Assembly (NCBI GenBank): GCA_023421735.1
Contig: JAEZSP010000056.1
Coordinates: 1-64,000, forward strand
Length of the DNA stretch: 64,000 nt
Origin: Bacillota bacterium
GTDB lineage: Bacteria; Bacillota_A; Clostridia; Christensenellales; Aristaeellaceae
Direction: 5' to 3'
Shown: one piece after another, positions 24,278 through 33,358 of the stretch
How positions within the stretch are numbered: the first letter of the stretch is position 1
Layout of the letters: each line of letters starts with the position of its first letter
The notes under the pieces: generated by a model
Database searches by the model: none
Seen by the model: only the letters and a program-made list of their open reading frames with translations
Told to the model about the DNA's origin: nothing
Program-made: the position numbers and the translations under genes

Positions 24278-24481
24278 TCAATTCGATGGCCCCTCAATCA
24301 CGGCGACCCTGCCCACCTGCCCGTTTTCCAACATGACCTTAATGCCGTGCGGGTGGTGGCTGCTCCTGGTCAAAATACGCGCAACGACGCCCTCGGTAAG
24401 CCTGCCGGTTGGCTGATCGGCCTTCAGCACGATCTTTACGCGTGCGCCGACATGGATGTTCGCCCTGTTCTTTCCGTCCAT
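24278..24481 (-). CDS. ywbE: YwbE family protein
   Basis: 67 residues closely following the YwbE/DUF2196 pattern: GARVKIVLKADQPTGRLTEG, SSHHPHGIKVMLENGQVGRV. A small beta-rich protein of unknown function widespread in Bacillota and proteobacteria. First gene of a three-gene minus-strand operon; a TATAAT-like -10 lies at 24547-24552 on the minus strand. Confidence 0.9.
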   Translation of the reverse strand: MDGKNRANIHVGARVKIVLKADQPTGRLTEGVVARILTRSSHHPHGIKVMLENGQVGRVAVIEGPSN

Positions 24482-24687
24482 TTGATCCCTCCCGCAGCGC
24501 GGGTCATCGGTTTTCCCGCAACAATCGCATCAATTCCCGTATTTCAATTATACCACATCATGCGGGAATATGGAGCGTCAGACCCATTCCTTTCATCTGC
24601 AAGAGGATTTTAAATTCGCGTTCGCTGTGATAAAATGAGAGTGTTGGGTCAAGTTCGCTTGTCCGATTCTATCAATGGAGGTGCCAG

Positions 24688-24795
24688 ATGGCGTTTCATC
24701 CAATTGACCGCGCGCCTCATCAACGAGATGCAGGCGTGGGCGAGCAATTTTACGGTGGAGAGCTGACATGGCGACGTGATGATCCCAAAAAATAG
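24688..24795 (+). CDS. Possible 35-residue small protein
   Basis: ATG at 24688 is placed six bases after GGAGG; the frame runs 35 codons to TAG and ends exactly at the foot of the hairpin at 24796. The product is hydrophilic, with GVGEQFYGGELTWRRDDPKK at its C-terminus, and I recognise no family. A TGATAAAAT -10-like element lies 50 bases upstream. Good ribosome site and terminator argue for it; short length argues against certainty. Confidence 0.35.
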   Translation: MAFHPIDRAPHQRDAGVGEQFYGGELTWRRDDPKK

Positions 24796-24827
24796 CCGAT
24801 CACCCGCGGGTAGCCCCGGGTGATCGG
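24787..24827 (-). terminator. Terminator of the glycogen/lipoate operon
   Basis: Perfect 10-bp stem, 24796-24805 with 24818-24827, followed on the minus strand by T6 (A6 at 24787-24792). It is 50 bases beyond the lplA stop. On the plus strand the same stem could end the possible small gene but has no T-run. Confidence 0.8.
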
Positions 24828-24875
24828 ATGATGAAGGTATCATAGGAGCGGAGGCATCGCCGGCACGCGCCTTTC

Positions 24876-25823
24876 TCAGCACGGCAGTTCTTTGCGCATC
24901 CAGTTTGCCAATTCCTCGTTGAACGTAAGCCGATCCGCGAGGCATGCGCCGTAATCGATGCCCGCAAGGGCGGCTTTTATTTTGTCGGCGAGCGTCTCGT
25001 CCATGGCGTCTGTGTAGACCTCGGCGACCGCGACCTTTCCATTTGCGAGGGAAAGAAGGATCTCTACCCCGCCCCAGGAGAAGCGATTTTCGAGGGAGAC
25101 GTCAAAGCGCGGCGTTTCGCCGTAATTCCACGCCCAAGAGGAATACAGGGGATAGATTTTGGAAATGTCGAGCACCTCGGGGGCGAGCTCGTCCGCGCCG
25201 CCAAACCGATTCTTAAATGCGCCGATCAGCAGTTCACGCATCGCGTCAATGGTGAGCGCGGGATTGATATCCGAGAGGTTCGTCACCCGCGCGCGCACAC
25301 TATCGATGCCCTTCGCGCGCAGCTTGCTCTCCGGCGGACGCAGATAGCGCGGCAGGAGCGACATGTCGACCGAAATGAGAAGCGTTCCGTGCTGCATAGA
25401 ACAGTTTTGCGTATGCTTGAATGCATTTCCGGAGAATTTTTTGCCGTCCACGGTGATGTCGTTTCTGCCCGTAAATTCCGCCTTGATGCCCACGGTTTCG
25501 AGCGCTGAGATGATAAGCGCGAGCTGTGCGTGCAGGTCGTACCGCTCGGGGGATGCGGCAAACGTGAAGTTCAGATTTCCCAAATCGTGATACACTGCGC
25601 CGCCGCCCGAGGAGCGCCGCGCCAGCGTGCCCTTTTCTTCGCGCAGCAGTTCACAACGGCATTCCTTCCAGGCGTTCTGGTTGCGCCCGATGACCACCGT
25701 GTGCTTGTTCTGCCAAAGATACATGCAAAAATCGCCCGGTTTGATCGCGTCCATCAACGCCGTTTCGACCGCCAGATTTTTGTGCGGGTCCGTTTCACCA
25801 GTCAGCATGATATAGTTATTCAT
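24876..25823 (-). CDS. lplA: Lipoate-protein ligase
   Basis: Activates free lipoate with ATP and attaches it to lipoyl domains. From the ATG at 25823 (GGAG six bases before) the protein has 315 residues, the size of a two-domain LplA. Signatures: YLWQNKHTVVIGRNQNAWKE, LARRSSGGGAVYHDLGNLNF (lipoyl-binding RRxSGGGxVYHD), GRNDITVDGKKFSGNAF with the catalytic Lys, and a C-terminal accessory domain. It overlaps the GH13 gene stop by ATGA, so it is translated in the glycogen operon, an odd pairing that suggests growth-state co-regulation rather than a shared pathway. Confidence 0.95.
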   Translation of the reverse strand: MNNYIMLTGETDPHKNLAVETALMDAIKPGDFCMYLWQNKHTVVIGRNQNAWKECRCELLREEKGTLARRSSGGGAVYHDLGNLNFTFAASPERYDLHAQLALIISALETVGIKAEFTGRNDITVDGKKFSGNAFKHTQNCSMQHGTLLISVDMSLLPRYLRPPESKLRAKGIDSVRARVTNLSDINPALTIDAMRELLIGAFKNRFGGADELAPEVLDISKIYPLYSSWAWNYGETPRFDVSLENRFSWGGVEILLSLANGKVAVAEVYTDAMDETLADKIKAALAGIDYGACLADRLTFNEELANWMRKELPC

Positions 25824-27571
25824 ATCCACTCCGCACTCTCGCCAGACACTGAAATGCCCGCGTAATCGGTCGCTTCTTCGCCTCTGTTGACAACAAGCGT
25901 CGCCGTGTCGCCGTCCAGCGTCCGCCGGATTGCGAGCACGTCGTCGTTGATCACCTCGAATGCCATGTCCCCGTCGATCAGTGCGCGGTGGGAAAGCCGA
26001 TAGGCCGACGTCGCCCGGAAAGCCTCGATGAGTGCCGTATCCTCGCGTCCCCAAGGGTACGCGGCACGGCAGAACGGGTCGGCCATGCCGTATAAACCCG
26101 CCTCGTCGCCGTAGTAAATCGCGGGCATGCCCGGCAGCGCACAGACCAGCTTCCATGCGGCGATCAATCGGCGTTTTCCGCGCGCATACTGCGCGTCCGT
26201 CAGCTTGATCGGATAGCGATATTTCCGCCCCGGTTCCATGTTTCCCACGTCCGCCAAAATGGTCAGCGCACGTGGCTTATCGTGGCTTGAAAGCAGATTC
26301 ATCTGGGAGCGGAAAAACGCCCAAGGCATATTTTCGCGCAGACTCTCGACGACCCGTACACAGCCTTTCGCCTTCACCTTCCCGGTAAAAAAGCCGAGAA
26401 CAGCGTCGCGCAGCGGATAGTTCATCGTACAGTCGAGCGTATCGCCCAGGCAGTAGGAGCGCAGATTCCCGTAAGCGACCTTGCGGCTTGGGTCTTCCCA
26501 CACCTCGCCAAGAATGACCGCGTCCGGGTTTTGATCCTTTACCCGTTCGCGCAGCGCCGAAAGAAAGTCCATTGGCAGCTCGTCCGCCACGTCCAAGCGC
26601 CAGCCCGACGCACCGGCGCGCAGCCAATGCGCCGCAACGGAATCGGGCGCGTTGATGACGTACTCCCGGAAGCTCCGCGCATTTTTATTCACGGTTGGCA
26701 AGGTTTTAAAACCCCACCAGCAGGCATAATCGTTCGGCCATTTGTGGAACGTGTACCAATCCGCGTACTTTGAAAGCCGCGAATTGTACGCGCCGACCGA
26801 ATGGAAGTGTTTGTATTTGTTGAAGTAGACGCTGTCGTCTCCCGTGTGCGAGAACACGCCGTCGAGGATCACGCGGATGCCCATCTCCTGCGCCTTCTGG
26901 CATAGCGCCTTGAAGTCATCTTCCGTGCCGAACGCGGGATCGATCGTCATATAGTCGGACGTGTCGTATTTGTGGTTTGAATGCGCGAGAAAAATGGGGT
27001 TGAGGTAGATCACCGAGACGCCCATCGATTTGATGTACGGCAGCTTTTCCGCGATGCCGGCAAGATCGCCGCCGAAAAAGTCGTCCGCCTCGTTGTCGCC
27101 CGTGATGCTCAGCCGCATTTCCGGCGGTTCGTACCAGTCCGCATGCAATCGCCCCCTGCAGGGCTCCTTTTTGGCGCGATAAAAGCGGTCCGGCATGATC
27201 TGCATCATGATCCCGTCGCCCAGCCAGTCCGGCGTCTGAAACGCCGGGTCATACACCGTGATCTGGAAACTCGGCGGCTCGTGCAGGTAGATTTCACCCT
27301 CGCCGCCCAGGTTGTCCTGCGCGTTTCCATAATAGTGCTTTCCGGCAATGAAGTAGTACCACACGATACCTGGCTTCTCCGGTAGCACAAATCTGTATTC
27401 GAAGCCGCCTTTTGTCTGGGTCATCTTGTATAAGTATGCATGTCCGCCGAGCCAAAAGCGCACGACGGCCTCACTCTGGTCTGTTTCGAGAAAGAGCCGT
27501 ACTTCTGTCTTGCATGGCTGTGCGCCCGCCGGAGACCGGAAGGCGGGGTCGCGCGAGTCGTGTCGGATCAT
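25820..27571 (-). CDS. GH13 alpha-glucosidase/neopullulanase-type enzyme
   Basis: About 583 residues. An N-terminal immunoglobulin-like starch-binding region (about 1-120) precedes a GH13 barrel: VIYLNPIFLAHSNHKYDTSDY, GVFSHTGDDSVYFNKY, nucleophile Asp in SGWRLDVADELP, acid/base Glu in VILGEVWED, and LLSSHDKPRAL with the transition-state Asp. Domain order is that of cyclomaltodextrinase/neopullulanase enzymes that act on maltodextrins inside the cell, so with glycogen phosphorylase it would debranch or trim glycogen. No signal peptide. The start is uncertain: ATG 27571 or GTG 27583, both with weak ribosome sites. Confidence 0.9.
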   Translation of the reverse strand: MIRHDSRDPAFRSPAGAQPCKTEVRLFLETDQSEAVVRFWLGGHAYLYKMTQTKGGFEYRFVLPEKPGIVWYYFIAGKHYYGNAQDNLGGEGEIYLHEPPSFQITVYDPAFQTPDWLGDGIMMQIMPDRFYRAKKEPCRGRLHADWYEPPEMRLSITGDNEADDFFGGDLAGIAEKLPYIKSMGVSVIYLNPIFLAHSNHKYDTSDYMTIDPAFGTEDDFKALCQKAQEMGIRVILDGVFSHTGDDSVYFNKYKHFHSVGAYNSRLSKYADWYTFHKWPNDYACWWGFKTLPTVNKNARSFREYVINAPDSVAAHWLRAGASGWRLDVADELPMDFLSALRERVKDQNPDAVILGEVWEDPSRKVAYGNLRSYCLGDTLDCTMNYPLRDAVLGFFTGKVKAKGCVRVVESLRENMPWAFFRSQMNLLSSHDKPRALTILADVGNMEPGRKYRYPIKLTDAQYARGKRRLIAAWKLVCALPGMPAIYYGDEAGLYGMADPFCRAAYPWGREDTALIEAFRATSAYRLSHRALIDGDMAFEVINDDVLAIRRTLDGDTATLVVNRGEEATDYAGISVSGESAEWI

Positions 27572-27608
27572 CAAAGCGTTCACATCTTTCAGGTGAAATG
27601 AGGGTCCA

Positions 27609-28196
27609 TCATTGGAATGTATTGGCGACTGCCTCCGGGAACAAGTCATAGACGCTGTGTCCCATCCGCGCCTGAAAAGCATCGAGGATGGAAAAACGGG
27701 CCTTGATCGCTTCCGCCAATACGGGCGTAATCCCGTGCCGGCGGATGACGTTCACGATCCGCTTCTCCATGAGGCAGACACCGTTGCCCCACGAAAGGGC
27801 ATCGCAAAGTTGAATGAGATGATCAAAGTCGTCCATCTGCGTTTTGAGAATGTCGGCGAGCAGTTCTTCATCGGCCGTCGTCGCGTCGCGGGTGCCCATG
27901 TATGCTTCCGGCACGGGGTAGGGGAATGAGTGCGTCAGGCAAATGCGCGCCAATTCCGGCTCCCCCTTATCCAGAAGAAGCCGGTATCCCGCGAAGATGT
28001 GCCGAATGCCGTATACGCCCTCATACCGCCCGATGTCGTGCAGCGCACCGGAGATCCAGGCGCGCTCTGCGTCCATGCCGCACGCGGCGGCTATTTTTTC
28101 GGCTGCGTGGGCTACGCCGTGGGAATGGTCAAACCAAGGCCCGGGATTATGTCCGTTTGCCCATTGAAGAAGGGCCTCCGCTTCCCTGCGCGTCAT
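27609..28196 (-). CDS. HD-domain hydrolase
   Basis: 195 residues with an HD phosphohydrolase core: FDHSHGVAHAAEKIA, ISGALHDIGRYEG (HD pair), ICLTHSFPYP and QLCDALSW with the final metal-binding Asp. The ATG at 28196 overlaps the glycogen phosphorylase stop by ATGA. Such proteins hydrolyse nucleotides or phosphate esters; the substrate here is unknown. Its position inside a glycogen operon hints at a nucleotide-linked control or sugar-phosphate step. Confidence 0.82.
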   Translation of the reverse strand: MTRREAEALLQWANGHNPGPWFDHSHGVAHAAEKIAAACGMDAERAWISGALHDIGRYEGVYGIRHIFAGYRLLLDKGEPELARICLTHSFPYPVPEAYMGTRDATTADEELLADILKTQMDDFDHLIQLCDALSWGNGVCLMEKRIVNVIRRHGITPVLAEAIKARFSILDAFQARMGHSVYDLFPEAVANTFQ

Positions 28197-30646
28197 TCCG
28201 AAAAGTCCAGCGGCTTGAGGTGCCAGATTTGTTCGTTGTATTCGCGGATGGTGCGATCGGTCGAGAAAACGCCCGATTTTGCGGTATTTGTGATCGCCAT
28301 CCTGAGCCACTTTTCGCGGTCCGCGTAATCCTGCATGAGCTTTCTGTGCGCGCCCATATATTCGTTCAGATCCTTCAACACGAAGTACGGATCGGCCATT
28401 CCGCCGCCGTCTCCAAACAGGAGCGCGTGGTAAATCTCCGAGAACAGCCGCGGGCTGCCCGGCTCGAGCGTGCCGTCGATGAGCTGCTCCATGCAGCGCC
28501 GGATCGCGGGCTGCGTTTCATAGACCTCGCTGGCGCGATAGGACGAGTAGCCGTGCTCCACCTGCTCAGCGGTAAGGCCGAAGATGTAGATGTTCTTGGG
28601 TCCCACTAGGTCGAAAATTTCGCAGTTCGCGCCGTCCATGGTGCCGATGGTCACCGCGCCGTTCATCATGAACTTCATATTGCCGGTGCCGCTCGCTTCC
28701 TTGCCGGCGGTGGAAATCTGTTCGGAAACCTCCGTGGCGGGCATGAGGTACTCGGCCGCCGAGACGGAGTAGTTCTCCAGAAACACGATATTGATGAGCT
28801 TCGACGCCCTGGGGTGTTTTTTCACCAGATCGCCGATGGAGTTGATCAATTTGATGATCAGCTTCGCGCGCGTGTAGCCCGGCGATGCCTTCGCCCCGAA
28901 GATAAACGTCTTGGGCGGCATGTCGAAGCTCGGATTGTCGGCGATCCGGTTGTAGAGCATGAGGATGTGCAGTGCGTTCATCAACTGGCGCTTGTATTCG
29001 TGCAGCCTTTTGGCCTGCGCGTCAAAAATGCTGTCCGGATCGAGCCGGATGCCCTGCAGACGCTCGAAGCGGTTGGCGAGCAAAATCTTGTTTTCGCGTT
29101 TCACCGCCGCGAACTTCTCGCGGAATGCCGCGTCGTCTGCAAAGGGCAGGAGGGTTTCGAGAAGTTGCGGCTCCTTGCGCCATGCATCGCCGATCGCCTC
29201 ACTGATGAGGCTTGAAAGCCCGGGGTTGGATTGGATGAGCCAGCGGCGGTGCGTGATGCCGTTGGTGATGGAGTGGAACTTCGAAGGCTTCATGACGTAG
29301 AAGTCGCGGAACGTCTGCTTTTTGAGGATGTCGGTATGGATTTTTGAGACGCCGTTCACGCTGTGGGAATAAGCGACCGCCAGATTTGCCATGTGCGCCT
29401 GCCCATAGGCGAGCACAGCCATGTGCCCGATCCGTTCCCACTGACCTGGATATACCTTCCAAAGCCGTGCGCACAGGCGACGGTTCAGTTCCTCAATGAT
29501 CATGTAGATGCGCGGAAGCTGACGGCGCAGAAGGTCTTCCGGCCACTTTTCGAGCGCCTCCGCCATGACGGTATGGTTCGTGTATGCAAATATGCCGCGG
29601 CAGAGTTCTTCCGCCTCGTCCCATCCAAGTTCGTATTCGTCCATGAGGACGCGCATCAATTCGGGAATGGCGATGGCAGGATGGGTGTCGTTGATGTGGA
29701 TGGCGACCTTTTCCGGGAAAATGCGCCAGTTTTCGCCGTGCACTTCCACAAAATCACGCACCGCATACCGCACCGACGCCGCGGAGAAGAAGTATTGCTG
29801 CTTGAGACGCAGCTCCTTGCCCTCCGCGGAATTGTCGTTGGGATAGAGAACCTTTGAGATGACCTCGGCAAGCTCGCGCTCGGCCATGGCCTTCACGTAC
29901 TGCCCGGAATTGAACGACTCCATGTCAATCCGCTTGGGCGAGCGGGCTGACCATACGCGCAGCATGTTGACCATGCAGTTGTCGTAACCGACGATCGGGA
30001 TGTCATAGGGAACGGCTTCCACGGTCGTCGCGTCCACGGTGCGGAATTGCAGCCGCCCGTTTTCTTCGTATTCCTCCACGCGGCCGCCGAACTGGATTTC
30101 CTCCATCTGGTCGGGACGTGGTATTTCCCATATGTTCCCGGATTCGAGCCAGTTGTCCGGCACCTCGATCTGATAGCCATCCACAATTTTCTGGCGGAAG
30201 AGTCCGTATTCGTACCGGATCGTGCAGCCCATGGCGGGCAGTTCGAGTGACGTCAGCGAGTCAAGGAAGCAAGCGGCGAGGCGTCCGAGCCCGCCATTGC
30301 CAAGGCCCGGCTCCGGTTCCAGCTCGAAGATCACGTCCCGGTCGATGCCCAGTTCGGTCAGCGCCTTCATGTATGCCTTTTCGTTGACGAGATTCACCAT
30401 GTTGTTGTGCAGCGCGCGACCGACCAAAAATTCCGCGCTGAGGTAGTACACCTTTTTAGCGCCTTCGCGTTTGCGTTCGCCGCGCGACTGCGTCCTTCTT
30501 TGCATCACCTCGTCGCGCACCGTCAGCGCGAGCGCCATATAGAGCTGTTGCGAGGTTGCGTCGGACAGCCCGCAGCCAAAGTTGTCGCTCAGTTTTTCGA
30601 CAATCGACTCTTTTATCTCATCGGACGTCATGCGTTCGAATTTCAT
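28193..30646 (-). CDS. glgP: Glycogen/starch phosphorylase
   Basis: Releases glucose-1-phosphate from alpha-1,4-glucan ends using phosphate and PLP. 817 residues, normal for the GT35 family. Landmarks: YYLSAEFLVGRAL, EPGLGNGGLGRLAACFLDS, YTNHTVMAEALEKWP, and the PLP-lysine motif STAGKEASGTGNMKFMMNG. The ATG at 30646 sits five bases after GGGGTGAT. It heads the operon glgP-HD-GH13-lplA. Confidence 0.97.
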   Translation of the reverse strand: MKFERMTSDEIKESIVEKLSDNFGCGLSDATSQQLYMALALTVRDEVMQRRTQSRGERKREGAKKVYYLSAEFLVGRALHNNMVNLVNEKAYMKALTELGIDRDVIFELEPEPGLGNGGLGRLAACFLDSLTSLELPAMGCTIRYEYGLFRQKIVDGYQIEVPDNWLESGNIWEIPRPDQMEEIQFGGRVEEYEENGRLQFRTVDATTVEAVPYDIPIVGYDNCMVNMLRVWSARSPKRIDMESFNSGQYVKAMAERELAEVISKVLYPNDNSAEGKELRLKQQYFFSAASVRYAVRDFVEVHGENWRIFPEKVAIHINDTHPAIAIPELMRVLMDEYELGWDEAEELCRGIFAYTNHTVMAEALEKWPEDLLRRQLPRIYMIIEELNRRLCARLWKVYPGQWERIGHMAVLAYGQAHMANLAVAYSHSVNGVSKIHTDILKKQTFRDFYVMKPSKFHSITNGITHRRWLIQSNPGLSSLISEAIGDAWRKEPQLLETLLPFADDAAFREKFAAVKRENKILLANRFERLQGIRLDPDSIFDAQAKRLHEYKRQLMNALHILMLYNRIADNPSFDMPPKTFIFGAKASPGYTRAKLIIKLINSIGDLVKKHPRASKLINIVFLENYSVSAAEYLMPATEVSEQISTAGKEASGTGNMKFMMNGAVTIGTMDGANCEIFDLVGPKNIYIFGLTAEQVEHGYSSYRASEVYETQPAIRRCMEQLIDGTLEPGSPRLFSEIYHALLFGDGGGMADPYFVLKDLNEYMGAHRKLMQDYADREKWLRMAITNTAKSGVFSTDRTIREYNEQIWHLKPLDFSE

Positions 30647-30677
30647 TGCTATCACCCCGTTTTGCGATTTACGACCA

Positions 30678-30707
30678 ATTATAGCACAATTCGCGCTCTC
30701 GTGTAAA
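30678..30707 (-). promoter_or_regulatory. Promoter of the glgP operon
   Basis: Minus-strand TTTACA (30702-30707), 18-base spacer, TATAAT (30678-30683) with a TGC extension, 32 bases before the glgP start. Confidence 0.7.
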
Positions 30708-30757
30708 GCGGGGGAGGAAACGAGGTGCCGGAAACGCCATCCAGCCCCCGCTTCCTA

Positions 30758-32140
30758 TCATCTGAGGGTATGTTTTCGCCCCTCCAGCAACTGCGCCGTC
30801 ACCCAGTTTGCGTTTGCGAAGGGATCGCCGTGCGCTTTCAGCTCCTCGTAAAGCGCATGCCGCATGTCCGAAAGGAGTCCCGCAAGCGAGGCATCACAGA
30901 TCAGGTTTTCCTTTTCGCCGGGATCGGTCTCAAGATCATATAATTCGTCGATGTCCGTGAGGTTCCAAATGTACTTGTAGCGCGCGCCCCGGATCATGCG
31001 GTTCGAATACAGCCCGAATTGCTGCCCGTTTGAGGAAGAAGTGATGTACTGCCTGGGGTGTTGATCCTCGGTTTCGCAAAGCGGCAGGCGTCTGCCGTGC
31101 AGAACGTCCGGTTTTTCAAGGCCCATTAAATCGTAGATCGTATAGGCGATGTCGAGACTTCCGGAGACGAACGAATCCGTCCGGTACTGTCCATATCCCG
31201 GCGCCTTCAAACACAATGGTATGCGCGTATTGTCCTCGAACAGCACATAGTGCTTGTCCAGCATCTGGTGGCTTCCGCACATGTCGCCGTGATCGGACGT
31301 GAAAACGATGACCGTATTGTCCGCTTGTCCGGTTTCCTGTAAAACTTGTAAAATTTTTCCCAGCGCATCGTCCAGCTGTGAAATCATGCCGAAATAGCGC
31401 GCGACCATGGGCTGATAGTCCGCCCACGTCATATCCTCCTGCCGCCAGTTGAGCATCTGCTGGCGCTGGCAGTAAGGCTTGCAATGGAATGGGTCGCCGA
31501 ATCCGTCCCACGGCGGAATTTCTGACGGGTCGTACATGGACGCGAACGGTTCGGAGGGTTGGCAGGGCAAATGCGGAATGCCGAGGTCGAACCACATGTG
31601 CCACGGCGCGCCGGAATCCGCATAAGACCTGAGAAGATCGCACGTCCGGTCGGCCATCCAATGGGTTACGCTGTCTTCGAGCGGAATCGGGCTCGTGCAG
31701 CCCAGCCAGCCGCCTTCCCATTTGGCGTTTGGATGCTTCCCTGTCTGGAACTTCTTGTGATCCGCCATGTCGACGACGTCCGTGTACCCAAAATCGCGCG
31801 GTCCACATGTGGGGGAGATATGCCATTTTCCGATATATCCGCCCCGATACCCCAACGCATCGAGCTGCTCCGGCCACGTCTTGCCCGTCGGCTTCGCGGT
31901 GGGCGTCATGAAAAAATCGTAGTTCCACATTGCGCCAAACGAGTCCGGATGCAGCCCGTTGACCAGCGATTGCCTGACCGGCGCGCAAACGGGCAAAGGC
32001 GTAAACGCACGGGTAAAAACAGCGCTCTCGCCTGCCAGGCGGTCGATGTGCGGCGTCGATACCGGGCGGATTCCCCGGTATCCCGGACAATCGTGCCGGA
32101 ACTGATCCGCCAGCAGAATGAGTAAATTCGGTCGTCCCAT
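30758..32140 (-). CDS. Sulfatase (Cys-type, formylglycine-dependent)
   Basis: 460 residues from the ATG at 32140 (GGAGG five bases before). Sulfatase signatures are complete: LILLADQFRHD metal-binding start, nucleophile motif C52-A-P-V-R56, GKWHISPT, LGIPHLPCQPS and VFTSDHGDMCGSH. Cys52 must be converted to formylglycine by a radical-SAM maturase encoded elsewhere. No secretion signal is seen, so the substrate is probably a sulfated sugar taken into the cell. Last gene of the carbohydrate cluster, separated from the Gfo/Idh gene by a strong hairpin. Confidence 0.9.
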   Translation of the reverse strand: MGRPNLLILLADQFRHDCPGYRGIRPVSTPHIDRLAGESAVFTRAFTPLPVCAPVRQSLVNGLHPDSFGAMWNYDFFMTPTAKPTGKTWPEQLDALGYRGGYIGKWHISPTCGPRDFGYTDVVDMADHKKFQTGKHPNAKWEGGWLGCTSPIPLEDSVTHWMADRTCDLLRSYADSGAPWHMWFDLGIPHLPCQPSEPFASMYDPSEIPPWDGFGDPFHCKPYCQRQQMLNWRQEDMTWADYQPMVARYFGMISQLDDALGKILQVLQETGQADNTVIVFTSDHGDMCGSHQMLDKHYVLFEDNTRIPLCLKAPGYGQYRTDSFVSGSLDIAYTIYDLMGLEKPDVLHGRRLPLCETEDQHPRQYITSSSNGQQFGLYSNRMIRGARYKYIWNLTDIDELYDLETDPGEKENLICDASLAGLLSDMRHALYEELKAHGDPFANANWVTAQLLEGRKHTLR

Positions 32141-32196
32141 ACATACCTCCAAAATCGACAGAACCCCCAACGAGGGGGGAATGAAAGAAGAACGGG

Positions 32197-32222
32197 TCGC
32201 TCGGGGTTGAGGCCCCGAGCGA
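32197..32222 (-). terminator. Intercistronic hairpin, attenuator or terminator
   Basis: Perfect 10-bp stem, 32197-32206 with 32213-32222, six-base loop, followed on the minus strand by a pyrimidine-rich stretch rather than a pure T-run. It lies between the Gfo/Idh and sulfatase genes and may reduce read-through. Confidence 0.6.
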
Positions 32223-32242
32223 TCCGATGGATCCCGCGCTTT

Positions 32243-33358
32243 TTACCAGACGTAGCGAATGTCGCCGTGGACGGGCGGCAGCCTGTGGGGGACGACGACC
32301 TCGCCGCCGTTCTCATAGGACTCGATCGCCGCGAAGGTGTACTCGAGGGTCGCGAGTGCGTCGCGGCCGGAGGCGCGGATATATTCGCGCGGCACCTTGT
32401 TGGTGAGGTCTTCCAGCCACGCGTTGATGCGCACGGGGAAGGTGGCGTTGAAGGTCTTGATGCCGGTGTCGAACACTTCGGGCTCGAGGGAGGCCTGCGC
32501 CATGGTGGGCAGCTGGCCGTTCTGCTGCTGGGGGTTCCAATACAGGAGCTTTTCGGTGCAGTTTTCGATTGCGAAGGTGCCCTTGGTGCCGGTGTGCTCG
32601 TAGCTCCACCATCCGCCATAGCCGAAGGCCGCATCGCCGCGCTGGGAGATCAGGTGGCCAAAGCCGCCGTTTGCGAACTTGACGTGGATGGAGTTGACAG
32701 AAAGCATCGGATCCTCGGCGGTGTAGCGAACGCCGGGCTTATCGAGGAATGCCTGCACGGCAACGATGTCGCCGCAGAAATAGCGCATGACGGAGAAGGG
32801 ATGCGCGCAGAAGGCCTTCAGGTGGGAATAGGGCGTCTGCCAACGCGGAGAGCCCGCACCGTTATAGGTGCCCTGCCAGCCGTTGAAGCCGACCTTGTGG
32901 ATGCAGTACAGAAGCTGGCCGATTTTGCCATCCTTCTGCATGTCCTTGGCGCGATCCGCGGTTTTGGTGAAATAGTGGTTCAGGTCGCAGCCGAGATAGA
33001 GGTTCTTATCTGCCGCGTACTTGACGAGCGTGCGCGCGTCCTCGACGTCCGCGCAGATGGGCTTCTCGACGAGCACGTGCTTGCCCGCCGCGAGGCACTG
33101 CATAGCGGGCTCGAAGTGCAAAGAGCCGTTGTCATAGCCGGAGGTGGTGATCGAAACCGCCTCGACCTCGGGGCAGGCATCGAGCATGTCCTTGATGGAG
33201 TAGAACGCCTTGCAGCCGAATTTTTCCGCGGCCTTGTCCGCCTTTTCCTTTACAAGATCGACGACGGCCACGAGCTCGGCAAGCTCGTTTTCGCTGTAGC
33301 AGGTCGCGTGCGTGTTACCGATGCCACCCATTCCGATGACGGCTACCTTGATTGCCAT
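32243..33358 (-). CDS. Gfo/Idh/MocA-family oxidoreductase
   Basis: 371 residues. Rossmann start KVAVIGMGGIGNTHATCYSE binds NAD(P); the family motif EKPICADVEDARTLV contains the catalytic Lys of EKP; a C-terminal alpha/beta domain follows. ATG at 33358 has GAGGAGG seven bases upstream and overlaps the end of the AraC gene by 16 bases. A sugar or inositol-type dehydrogenase acting with the paralogue at 34268. Confidence 0.92.
   Translation of the reverse strand: MAIKVAVIGMGGIGNTHATCYSENELAELVAVVDLVKEKADKAAEKFGCKAFYSIKDMLDACPEVEAVSITTSGYDNGSLHFEPAMQCLAAGKHVLVEKPICADVEDARTLVKYAADKNLYLGCDLNHYFTKTADRAKDMQKDGKIGQLLYCIHKVGFNGWQGTYNGAGSPRWQTPYSHLKAFCAHPFSVMRYFCGDIVAVQAFLDKPGVRYTAEDPMLSVNSIHVKFANGGFGHLISQRGDAAFGYGGWWSYEHTGTKGTFAIENCTEKLLYWNPQQQNGQLPTMAQASLEPEVFDTGIKTFNATFPVRINAWLEDLTNKVPREYIRASGRDALATLEYTFAAIESYENGGEVVVPHRLPPVHGDIRYVW

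Larger units (their letters stand above)
24482..24875. other. Intergenic region with a possible small gene and a terminator
   Basis: Holds the ywbE promoter area at the left, a plus-strand extended -10 (TGATAAAAT, 24628-24636), a possible 35-codon gene at 24688 and the terminator hairpin at 24796-24827. The rest shows nothing. Confidence 0.5.
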
